Part shown: positions 1-5,445 of the stretch, in pieces | How positions within the stretch are numbered: position 1 is the first letter of the stretch | Layout: every line of letters starts with the position of its first letter | Assembly (NCBI GenBank): GCA_003170995.1 | Contig: PMXT01000196.1 | Coordinates: 1 to 7,387, forward strand | Length of the DNA: 7,387 nucleotides | DNA from: Actinomycetota bacterium | Lineage (GTDB): Bacteria; Actinomycetota; Thermoleophilia; Gaiellales; Gaiellaceae | Reading direction: 5' to 3' | Made by a program: the position numbers and the translations under genes | Notes under the pieces: generated by a model | The model's input: only the letters and a program-made list of their open reading frames with translations | The model's database searches: none | What the model was told of the DNA's origin: nothing

Positions 1-244
1 CCGCCTCGATCGCGGCGCGGGCGTCCTCCACACACTCGTCGAAGCGGCGCCAGGACTTGATCCGGTAGCGCAGCTCGGCGAAGCGGACCTCCGGCAGCCG
101 CGGAATCAGCTTCGAGACCAGCCACTCGACGGTGGCGCTCCAGGTGCCCTCAACCTCGGCGCTCTGGCCGCCGTTCATGCAGACGACCGTCAACGGTCCG
201 CCGCCGCCCGAGAGACGCAGCTCTGCACCTGTTGAGAGTTCCAC
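1..244 (-). CDS. alpha/beta-hydrolase-like protein, N-terminal part only
   Basis: Reading leftwards from a GTG at 244, an open frame of 81 codons runs off the window edge, so only the N-terminus is present. It begins VELSTGAELRLSGG, then a hydrophobic strand followed by a glycine turn (LTVVCMNGG, about residues 18-26), then GTWSATVEWLVSKL and a second strand with RYRIKSWRRFDECVEDAR. A strand plus turn near the start, then a helix, a second strand and the helix where acyl donors are clamped, is the usual opening of alpha/beta hydrolases; the NGG turn would supply the oxyanion backbone. The nucleophile Ser and the His/Asp lie outside the window, so activity cannot be judged. The start is chosen because upstream codons in frame look non-coding (RSAHRDPAPAG) and meet a stop near 304-306. 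No clear Shine-Dalgarno is present, so a leaderless message is possible. It is divergent from the pentapeptide gene. The family call rests on pattern recognition. Confidence 0.55.
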   Translation of the reverse strand, partial: MELSTGAELRLSGGGGPLTVVCMNGGQSAEVEGTWSATVEWLVSKLIPRLPEVRFAELRYRIKSWRRFDECVEDARAAIEA

Positions 245-248
245 TCTC
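234..248. repeat. inverted repeat over the hydrolase start codon
   Basis: GAGAGT (234-239), three bases, then ACTCTC (243-248) is a perfect 6-base inverted repeat. It spans the GTG start of the left-edge gene (242-244) and lies in the divergent region shared with the pentapeptide gene. It could be a small operator or an mRNA hairpin masking the start. A 6-base arm is short enough to occur by chance. Confidence 0.25.
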
Positions 249-373
249 GCGAACGCTACCCGAGGCCCGGCCGGAGCAGGGTCGCGGTGAGCCGATCTGG
301 GAAGCTAGTAGGCGCGGATCGGTCGCGCCGTAATACCATCGAACGGAGTTACTCGAGAGACTCCCGATATCCG

Positions 374-1030
374 ATGCCACGAGCACCCTCATCTCCCGTC
401 TGTCCGGACTTGCCCAGTGAGCTCGATCGCCTGGACGAGGTTCCGGTCGAGCTGCGACGGCTCGAGCTGGAGGGAAGGCTCCTGGCGGGTCTCGATCTGA
501 CCGAGCGGGACGCGACGGGGCTGCGACTGGTCGAGAGCCGCCTCGAGCGAACGGAGCTGGCAGGCGCGAGGTTGCAGGGCGCGAGCCTTTGCGATGTCGC
601 GGTCGTCGGTGGCAGCTGGGCGAACCTCGTCGCCGACTCGCTGACGCTGAGGCGCGGCGAGCTTCGCGGCGTGCGGCTCACTGGCGCGGCACTGGGCAAC
701 GCGTCACTCGAGGACGTCGTCTTCGCCGACTGTCGTATCGACCTCGCTCGCTTCCGCTTCGCGAAGTTCCTGCGCGTCCGCTTCGAGAGCTGTCGGCTGG
801 AAGAGGCCGACTTCTACGCGGCCAGCCTGACCTCGGTCGTCTTCAGCGATTGCGATCTCACCGGAGTCGGTCTGGCGGGAGCGACCTTCCTGGAGAGCGA
901 GATCCGCGGTTGCAGGCTCGCCGAGGTCGGTAACCCCGAGCGTCTGCGCGGCGTGAGGATGCCCTGGCCCGATGTGGTGCAAGCGGCCGATGTCCTGGCG
1001 CTGGCGGTCGGCATCGAGATAGTCGAGTAG
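374..1030 (+). CDS. pentapeptide-repeat protein (right-handed quadrilateral beta-helix)
   Basis: 218 residues from ATG 374. Residues 30-182 are nearly continuous degenerate pentapeptide repeats with Leu/Phe/Ile at the centre ([56 protein letters not shown]). They predict about seven to eight coils of a right-handed quadrilateral beta-helix. From residue 120 the repeats are very regular: Cys recurs at 120, 140, 160 and 180, exactly one 20-residue coil apart. A C-terminal segment ([12 protein letters not shown]...[10 protein letters not shown]) probably caps the helix. There is no signal peptide, so it is probably cytoplasmic. Some pentapeptide proteins mimic DNA and protect gyrase, but most have unknown roles, and nothing here shows which applies. 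A longer frame opens at GTG 287, but its extra 29 residues are Arg/Ser-rich and unlike the protein. Neither start has a good ribosome binding site. The acyl-CoA synthetase follows after 61 bases. Confidence 0.85.
   Translation: MPRAPSSPVCPDLPSELDRLDEVPVELRRLELEGRLLAGLDLTERDATGLRLVESRLERTELAGARLQGASLCDVAVVGGSWANLVADSLTLRRGELRGVRLTGAALGNASLEDVVFADCRIDLARFRFAKFLRVRFESCRLEEADFYAASLTSVVFSDCDLTGVGLAGATFLESEIRGCRLAEVGNPERLRGVRMPWPDVVQAADVLALAVGIEIVE
731..913 (+). repeat. regular 20-residue coils with a cysteine ladder
   Basis: Within the pentapeptide gene, codons 120, 140, 160 and 180 are all Cys (TGT, TGT, TGC, TGC), in the contexts FADCRID, FESCRLE, FSDCDLT and IRGCRLA. The preceding Phe/Ile also repeats at 117, 137, 157 and 177. 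A 20-residue period equals one turn of the pentapeptide beta-helix, so these side chains should stack in one inward-facing column at position i-2, where small residues including Cys are normal for the family. Confidence 0.75.
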
Positions 1031-1049
1031 TCCCGCGTCGGCGTCCGGG

Positions 1050-1078
1050 TTGCAAGAAACGTTCGGGTGGGAGATACT
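1050..1078 (+). promoter_or_regulatory. possible sigma-70-type promoter for the acyl-CoA synthetase
   Basis: TTGCAA (1050-1055) and GATACT (1073-1078) are separated by exactly 17 bases and each match four of six consensus positions. Transcription would begin about 1085, only about seven bases before the ATG at 1092. That would make the message nearly leaderless, which agrees with the lack of a correctly spaced ribosome binding site. The -10 box lacks the T at its first position usually favoured in actinobacteria, so the call is tentative. Confidence 0.3.
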
Positions 1079-1091
1079 CGCGCCCACTCCG

Positions 1092-2723
1092 ATGAACGAG
1101 AGGAAACTCGCCTACTCACAAGGGCTTTCGGATCTCCCACTCCGGGCCGAGACGATCGGGCAGATGTGGGCTGGGGTCGTTGCCGACCACGGCGACTGCG
1201 ATGCGCTCGTCTCTCGGCAGCAGGGAATCCGTTGGACCTACGCCGAGATGGACAAGCAAGTCGAGCGCTGTGCCCGCGCTCTGATCGCCGACGGAGTGCA
1301 GAAGGGCGACCGTGTCGGCATCTGGGCGCCGAACGTGGCCGAGTGGATCGTCGTGCAGTTCGCTACAGCGCGAGTCGGGGCGATCATGGTCAACATCAAT
1401 CCGTCCTACCGGGCGCACGAGCTGGAGTTCGTACTGCGCCAGTCGGGTTGCACGCTACTGATCCTGGCACCCGGGTTTCACAAAGCCGACTACCGCGCGC
1501 TGCTGAAGGCGGCCGAGACTCCCGCTCTGACCCGTTCGGTCGTGCTCGGCGGGGGTTGGGAGGCGCTACTGGCGCGAGCCGACGAGATTTCCGCCGAGCA
1601 ACTCGCCGAGCGCGAGGCCGAGCTCGACTTCGACGAGGCGATCAACATCCAGTACACGTCGGGTACGACCGGCTTTCCCAAGGGCGCCATGCTCTCGCAC
1701 CACAACATTCTCAACAATGGTTTTTTCATCGGCGAGACGCTTGCCTACACGCCCGACGATCGCGTCTGTCTGCCGGTGCCCTTCTACCACTGCTTCGGGA
1801 TGGTGCTCGGCAACATGGCCATCGTCACGCACGGCGCCTGCATCGTCATCCCGGGCGAAGGATTCATACCGCGCGAGGTGCTCGAGACCGTCGAGGCCGA
1901 GCGCTGCACCTCGCTTTACGGCGTGCCGACGATGTTCATCGCCGAGCTTGCCTCGCCCGAGCTCGAGAAGACCGATTTCTCGAGCCTGCGCACCGGGATC
2001 ATGGCGGGCTCACCCTGCCCGATCGAGACGATGAAGCGGGTGCAGAGCGAGATGCACATGGGCGAGGTGACGATCTGTTACGGCATGACCGAGACATCTC
2101 CGGTCTCGACTCAAACGCGCCTCGACGATCCGCTCGAGAAGCGCGTCACAACGGTGGGCCCGGTGCACCCCCACGTCGAGGTCAAGATCATCGATCCGGA
2201 GAGCGGGCGCACCGTCCGCCGCGGCGAGACGGGCGAGCTCTGCACGCGCGGCTACTGCGTCATGCTTGGCTACTGGGACGACGAGGAAGCGACCCGCGAC
2301 GTGATCGACCCGGCACGCTGGATGCACACCGGCGACCTGGCCACGATGGACGACGAGGGCTACGTCAACATCGTCGGCCGCATCAAGGACATGATCATCC
2401 ACGGCGGCGAGAACATCTATCCGCGTGAGATCGAGGAGTTCCTCTACTCGCACCCGGCGATCGTCGATGTGCAGGTGATCGGAATCCCCGATCCCAAGTT
2501 TGGCGAGGCGATCTGCGCCTGGATCATCCGCCGCCAGGGCTCCGAACTGGATGCGAAGGGAGTCAAGGACTTCTGCCGCAGTCAGATCGCTCGCTACAAG
2601 ATCCCCCGCTACGTCCGCTTCGTCGACAGCTTCCCGATGACCATCAGCGGCAAGATCCAGAAGTACAAGATGCGCGAGACCGAGATCGAAGAGCGCGGCC
2701 TGACCGAGCTCGAGACAGCGTAG
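1092..2723 (+). CDS. AMP-forming acyl-CoA synthetase (ANL superfamily, ACSF2/FadD-like)
   Basis: 543 residues from ATG 1092, a normal full length. It should activate a carboxylic acid with ATP to an acyl-adenylate and pass it to CoA, in the cytoplasm. All core motifs are present: the P-loop-like [11 protein letters not shown] (188-198), FYHCFGM (231-237), YGMTETSP (330-337) with the Glu that contacts Mg-ATP, MHTGD (411-415) whose Asp binds the ribose, the hinge GRIKD (429-433), [11 protein letters not shown], and SGKIQK with the catalytic Lys at 521. The N-terminal pattern ([15 protein letters not shown] ... [13 protein letters not shown] ... [14 protein letters not shown]) matches the medium/long-chain fatty-acid group close to ACSF2, so a fatty or short aromatic acid is likely; the exact chain length cannot be read. 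A TTG at 1050 in frame would add 14 residues but has no ribosome binding site and coincides with the candidate promoter. It ends two bases from the stop of the convergent lipoprotein gene. Confidence 0.93.
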   Translation: MNERKLAYSQGLSDLPLRAETIGQMWAGVVADHGDCDALVSRQQGIRWTYAEMDKQVERCARALIADGVQKGDRVGIWAPNVAEWIVVQFATARVGAIMVNINPSYRAHELEFVLRQSGCTLLILAPGFHKADYRALLKAAETPALTRSVVLGGGWEALLARADEISAEQLAEREAELDFDEAINIQYTSGTTGFPKGAMLSHHNILNNGFFIGETLAYTPDDRVCLPVPFYHCFGMVLGNMAIVTHGACIVIPGEGFIPREVLETVEAERCTSLYGVPTMFIAELASPELEKTDFSSLRTGIMAGSPCPIETMKRVQSEMHMGEVTICYGMTETSPVSTQTRLDDPLEKRVTTVGPVHPHVEVKIIDPESGRTVRRGETGELCTRGYCVMLGYWDDEEATRDVIDPARWMHTGDLATMDDEGYVNIVGRIKDMIIHGGENIYPREIEEFLYSHPAIVDVQVIGIPDPKFGEAICAWIIRRQGSELDAKGVKDFCRSQIARYKIPRYVRFVDSFPMTISGKIQKYKMRETEIEERGLTELETA

Positions 2724-2728
2724 ATCTA
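2721..2728. repeat. palindrome formed by two convergent stop codons
   Basis: TAGATCTA is a perfect 8-base palindrome. Its first three bases are the TAG stop of the acyl-CoA synthetase, and its last three, read on the other strand, are the TAG stop of the lipoprotein gene. Only two bases separate the coding regions, so no intrinsic terminator fits between them and each transcript must run into the other gene's 3' end. Confidence 0.9.
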
Positions 2729-3928
2729 GCCGCCACCGCAGGGTGGAATCGGCGGCAGCGACTTCAGTGGCAGGAAGAAGATGTCGGTGATCGCGTGGTT
2801 AGCCTTCTTCGCCGAAGGCGTGAGCAGCACGAGAGCCTTCGGCCCGGTGATGGCCCAACCCCCGGGAGAGATTCTAACGTAGCGACCCGCGACCGTATCG
2901 ACGAGATAAGTCCTGTAGGGGATGCTGAAGGATGTGTACCGCGCCCATATTTCGTTGAGCGGGATTTTTAGGAGATTGTAGCCCCGAGTTCTGAAGATAC
3001 GCCTCGGCCTAACCTCGAGCGACGGCGACCACCAGAGCGACTTCTGGATGTCGGTCGCGTACATCAGCGACTTACCGTTCGAGGCAGGCCAAATCCCCCC
3101 TCGAAGGTTTCGTAGCGCCGGCGGCGTGGCGACCATCAGGCCAGTCCGGGCGTCGACGGTTCGCATGATGGTCAGCGCACCCGCCTTCATCGACTCGGGC
3201 CAGATGACCCGAGGGCCATTGACCAGGAACGGGCCGCCCGTGTGCCCACGGCGGACTATTCGATCGCGCCCGGTCGCGAGTTTGACGACATGCACGTCGC
3301 CGAGTCCGTTCGGGCCCGATCCCTGCTCCCATGTGGCATAACCGTCGTGCACGATCGGAGCCTGTAGCGCGCTGGGCCAGAAGTTTCCTGAGGGCGAACG
3401 AGTCGCCGCGCCGAGCTCACGTAAGCGACCGGTTCGCGAGTCCCACGACCAGACTGTGAAGTCGTCGGGGTCGTAAAGCGAGTGGTACTCGGCCCAGACC
3501 AGCCAGCGCCCGTCGAAATCGCCGCTCGCCTGGTAGTTGACCGGGTCGGAAAAGCGTTTGATCTTCTTGTAACGGCTGCTCAGCGCGTTGATCCTGATGA
3601 CTCCCGAGTAGGCCTTGCTGTTGATCTCGGCAAAGAACGATCGGCCGTCGTTCGCTACCGCGAGCGGAACTATCGAGATTCGGCGTGAGAGCCTGACCAC
3701 GTGACCGTTGAGGATCCTCTTCCAGGCCGAATCCGGCCGTGCCACGCACCACGTCTGCCTCGAGTGAGCCGACTTCGTCTGCGCGGTGTCTTCACTCCCA
3801 CGGGTGGGCGACGACCCAGACTGGCAGCTCGAGGCCACGAGGCAGACGAGCACGAGCACCGCGGCGGGCAGGTGCCCGCCGCGGAAGCTCGAGCGACTTC
3901 GATCACCAGACGTAGCCACGCCCGCCAA
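2726..3928 (-). CDS. predicted lipoprotein with beta-propeller-like (TolB-type) body
   Basis: 400 residues. The N-terminus is basic (DRSRSSFRGGH), then hydrophobic (LPAAVLVLVCLVASS), ending in a lipobox ASSC with Cys35; processing by signal peptidase II would leave a membrane-anchored lipoprotein on the outer face. A Ser/Thr-rich linker follows (36-57). The rest is beta-rich with propeller-like repeats of aromatic strands and turns: RWLVWAEYHSLYDPDDFTVWSW, GYATWEQGSG, PRVIWPESMKAG, KSLMYATDIQKSLWWSP, YTSFSIPYRTYLVD, KALVLLTPS. These resemble TolB/WD40-like blades, but blade number is uncertain and no catalytic motif is seen. After lipidation only Cys61 and Cys397 remain. TTG 3928 is the earliest possible start because TAG precedes it in frame; GTG 3919 is the alternative. 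Either overlaps the peptidase gene (26 or 17 bases), suggesting translational coupling; neither has a Shine-Dalgarno. Some stretches (for example 2941-3000) are AT-richer than the neighbours. Confidence 0.7.
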   Translation of the reverse strand: MAGVATSGDRSRSSFRGGHLPAAVLVLVCLVASSCQSGSSPTRGSEDTAQTKSAHSRQTWCVARPDSAWKRILNGHVVRLSRRISIVPLAVANDGRSFFAEINSKAYSGVIRINALSSRYKKIKRFSDPVNYQASGDFDGRWLVWAEYHSLYDPDDFTVWSWDSRTGRLRELGAATRSPSGNFWPSALQAPIVHDGYATWEQGSGPNGLGDVHVVKLATGRDRIVRRGHTGGPFLVNGPRVIWPESMKAGALTIMRTVDARTGLMVATPPALRNLRGGIWPASNGKSLMYATDIQKSLWWSPSLEVRPRRIFRTRGYNLLKIPLNEIWARYTSFSIPYRTYLVDTVAGRYVRISPGGWAITGPKALVLLTPSAKKANHAITDIFFLPLKSLPPIPPCGGG

Positions 3929-4790
3929 CTATGTGTGCGATCTGATGACTGGGGAGTTCCGAGTAGGCAGGGACGTCAGGCGCCCAAACGATGATGCTGG
4001 GCGAAACGCCGTGCACGGAATCCTCGTACTCGGTGTATGTGGTGCCGCCACTATTTCGATAACCGTAGATGTCGAACCAGTGGAAGATCGGGTGGTCAGT
4101 GGGGTGACCAACTAGGTGGAATTCCGATAACCTCGTCTCCCACGCATCGCCGATCAGCGGCGCGCTGGCCAACGAGATATCGAACGTGAGCCAACTCTTG
4201 TAGTTACTCACATCGCTGTCGCTCGGCGTGCCCGGAACCGGCTCAGGGACGTAATAGTACGACTGATGGTTGTTCAGCACGTCGGGGACTGGATGGCCCG
4301 TACTGGTAGGTCCTCCTGACCAGGCGGTTCCAGCGGTTGTCGTGCCCAGCTCCGGCGCCAGTATCTGCTGCGAGTACTCGTGATGAAGTTGCCCGAGAGC
4401 CTCGTGCACCGAGGCCGGGCCGCACCAGTACGGGGTCTTTTGAGGCGTCTGGTTTTTTGCAACGCTGTCGGAGTCCGGTAGGCCGCTGCTACTTGCCGAG
4501 GCGGCGACAGCGAGTGTCGACGCCGAGGTGACGCCGACAGCGCTGAGGTTGGTCTTCATGGTTGCGGCGCTTGCCTTCCCCGAAAGGGAATTTGCGACCG
4601 CCTGCTCCTTCCGCGCCAGCATTTGCTGCTGATACGGAGTGAGTGGTAGATGTGGATCTGTATCCGTCGCCGCCTTGAAGGCGACATCACTCCCGGTTGT
4701 CGCGGCGCTTGCAGAAATCGCGCCCGTATATAGAAGCGCAGCGCAGAGCACCACGGCCCCGGCCAGCGCGTTCTTTTTCGAGAAGTGCAT
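3903..4790 (-). CDS. secreted C39-like papain-fold cysteine peptidase
   Basis: 295 residues from ATG 4790. A Sec signal peptide is clear: MHFSKKN, a hydrophobic core (ALAGAVVLCAALLYTGAI), and an ASA site predicting cleavage after residue 29. Residues 30-110 are a low-complexity Ala/Ser/Thr/Gln-rich stretch that may be a propeptide. The catalytic domain follows: QKTPYWCGPASVHEAL gives oxyanion Gln117 and nucleophile Cys123, spaced six residues apart as in papain. IFHWFDIYGY supplies His237, and EYEDSVHG probably the Asp257 that orients it. The C-terminus GGRGYVW resembles actinobacterial members of the C39-like (Peptidase_C39_2) group. It lacks an ABC transporter, so it is a free exported enzyme rather than a bacteriocin exporter; its substrate is unknown. 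ATG 4790 is chosen over in-frame ATG 4805 because GAGGGGA lies six bases before it, the best ribosome binding site in the window, while 4805 has none. The lipoprotein gene overlaps its 3' end. Confidence 0.82.
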   Translation of the reverse strand: MHFSKKNALAGAVVLCAALLYTGAISASAATTGSDVAFKAATDTDPHLPLTPYQQQMLARKEQAVANSLSGKASAATMKTNLSAVGVTSASTLAVAASASSSGLPDSDSVAKNQTPQKTPYWCGPASVHEALGQLHHEYSQQILAPELGTTTAGTAWSGGPTSTGHPVPDVLNNHQSYYYVPEPVPGTPSDSDVSNYKSWLTFDISLASAPLIGDAWETRLSEFHLVGHPTDHPIFHWFDIYGYRNSGGTTYTEYEDSVHGVSPSIIVWAPDVPAYSELPSHQIAHIVGGRGYVW

Positions 4791-4796
4791 AGATCG

Positions 4797-4803
4797 TCCC
4801 CTC
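4797..4803 (-). promoter_or_regulatory. ribosome binding site that decides the peptidase start
   Basis: On the minus strand GAGGGGA precedes ATG 4790 by six bases, a near-ideal Shine-Dalgarno. It overlaps the first codons after the alternative ATG at 4805, so using that upstream start would translate through it. Confidence 0.75.
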
Positions 4804-4871
4804 ATTCGTTTGACACGGTTACTGTTCGTGCCGAATCGACGACGGGGACCGGAAACTTTTTAACGAACGCG

Positions 4872-4897
4872 ATTGGCACATAATGCGCCATGCCAAT
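4872..4897. promoter_or_regulatory. candidate operator: nested palindromes
   Basis: ATTGGCA (4872-4878) and TGCCAAT (4891-4897) form a perfect 7-base inverted repeat with a 12-base spacer. Inside it, TGGCACAT-A-ATGCGCCA (4874-4890) is a 17-base palindrome with one mismatched pair. The site is 82-107 bases upstream of the peptidase start. This spacing and symmetry suit a dimeric repressor or activator. The regulator is unknown, and no regulator gene is in the window. Confidence 0.4.
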
Positions 4898-5064
4898 AGG
4901 CCCGTATTCACGACGACGCGCGCGGACGTCGTTCTCATTGAGTCATTTCGTGCCGCGAACGGGCACTGCCGTCTCGCGCACGAAGCTATTTTCCCCTTCG
5001 TTTGATCCGACTGGAACGCTGAGATCCTAGAGAGAGTTTCGGCTCAGATCAAGATGTCTCTTTT

Positions 5065-5089
5065 CGACCTGTCCTTTCTGAACAGGTCG
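5065..5089. other. perfect hairpin, possible structured RNA element
   Basis: CGACCTGT (5065-5072) and ACAGGTCG (5082-5089) pair perfectly around a 9-base loop. Neither strand has a U-tract directly after the stem, so it is not a typical terminator. It lies about 275 bases upstream of the peptidase start and could belong to a leader RNA or small RNA. Confidence 0.4.
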
Positions 5090-5099
5090 GCGTCGAAGA

Positions 5100-5115
5100 C
5101 CCGCACCGGCGCGGG
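5100..5115. other. GC-rich hairpin
   Basis: CCCGC (5100-5104) pairs with GCGGG (5111-5115) around the loop ACCGGC. It is short but all G-C, and sits 10 bases from the 5065-5089 hairpin, so the two may form one structured RNA. Confidence 0.3.
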
Positions 5116-5153
5116 ATTAGGGACCCGAGTAGGAGCACCTCGGCGACAACGTC

Positions 5154-5172
5154 CAACCGCGAGCGGCGGTTG
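5154..5172. other. perfect 7-base hairpin
   Basis: CAACCGC (5154-5160) and GCGGTTG (5166-5172) pair around a 5-base loop. It is the third perfect hairpin within about 110 bases. No U-tract follows on either strand. Confidence 0.35.
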
Positions 5173-5363
5173 CTAACGCTCGTTTATCCATCTGCTTCTG
5201 GTCGTCTCGGCGGTTTTCGAAATTCGAAGCCTCGGAGGCCGGCCGACGCTGCACGACTGTCGTGAGCGTGGATGCCTGCTCCCGCACGGGACTGCTGGTG
5301 ATCGGCCTGCTCGCGGCGCCGTTCGTAATCCGCCGCGTGGGGATCGCGAACTTACGGGAGAAC

Positions 5364-5379
5364 CCGGGCCGACGCCCGG
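5364..5379. other. GC-only hairpin next to the terminator
   Basis: CCGGGC (5364-5369), loop CGAC, GCCCGG (5374-5379). On the minus strand it comes directly after the main terminator and may serve as a back-up stem. Its arm sequences recur inside the terminator stem, which allows alternative pairings. Confidence 0.45.
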
Positions 5380-5387
5380 AAAGGATC

Positions 5388-5420
5388 GAAGCCCGGTCGC
5401 CTCTTGGGCGACCGGGCTTC
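5388..5420 (-). terminator. strong intrinsic terminator of the NIDO-protein gene
   Basis: A perfect 14-base stem, GAAGCCCGGTCGCC (5388-5401) with GGCGACCGGGCTTC (5407-5420), closes a 5-base loop. It begins 25 bases after the stop codon at 5446, reading on minus. The run after the stem is GATCCTTT on the minus strand, a weak U-tract, as is usual in GC-rich actinobacteria. It should also block readthrough into the peptidase operon. Confidence 0.8.
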
Positions 5421-5445
5421 TTCACCGAAGTCTGAACGCCGGCGA

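Larger units (their letters stand above)
4791..5445. other. long intergenic region upstream of the peptidase gene
   Basis: About 650 bases between the start of the peptidase and the stop of the NIDO protein, locally near 50% GC and so AT-richer than the genes. No convincing gene was found. Open frames here (minus 5117-5425; plus from GTG 5262) have atypical composition, no clear ribosome binding site, and run through terminator hairpins. The region holds a palindromic site (4872-4897), perfect hairpins at 5065-5089, 5100-5115, 5154-5172 and 5364-5379, and the terminator at 5388-5420. No tRNA, rRNA or known riboswitch pattern was recognised. It probably contains the promoter and leader of the peptidase-lipoprotein operon on the minus strand; I could not identify -35/-10 boxes. 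Confidence 0.7.

Noticed and set aside
287..373. N-terminal extension of the pentapeptide protein from GTG 287
   Set aside because: The extra 29 residues are Arg/Ser-rich and low in hydrophobic content, and a weak GGAG ten bases upstream is the only support. ATG 374 gives a cleaner N-terminus, though start evidence is weak for both.
1067..2428. Long plus-strand frame (453 codons) overlapping the acyl-CoA synthetase
   Set aside because: The product is Arg/His/Pro-rich with no recognisable domain, a typical GC-rich frame shadow of a gene carrying every ANL motif.
2010..2453. Antisense frame of 147 codons inside the synthetase
   Set aside because: Mirror of the real coding frame with repetitive Val/Asp/His/Leu composition; no ribosome binding site or domain.
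4791..4805. In-frame ATG at 4805 as start of the peptidase
   Set aside because: No ribosome binding site before it, while GAGGGGA is ideally placed for ATG 4790, which also gives a standard signal peptide.
4913..4932. Inverted repeat ACGACG/CGTCGT
   Set aside because: Six-base arms of simple CG-rich sequence with no neighbouring signal; likely chance in this composition.
4805..5005. Direct repeats TTCGTTTGA (4805, 4997) and TTCGTGCCG (4825, 4947)
   Set aside because: Nine-base repeats at unequal spacing (192 and 122 bases) are about what chance gives in a 650-base region.
5216..5244. TTCGAA-A-TTCGAA, GCCTC-G-GAGGC and GGCCGGCC palindromes
   Set aside because: Each is very short and they form no coherent larger structure; the first was checked as a possible tRNA T-arm, but no cloverleaf could be built.
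5117..5425. Minus-strand frame of 102 codons in the intergenic region
   Set aside because: It begins inside the terminator stem, is Arg/Ser-rich without structure, and has no plausible start signals.
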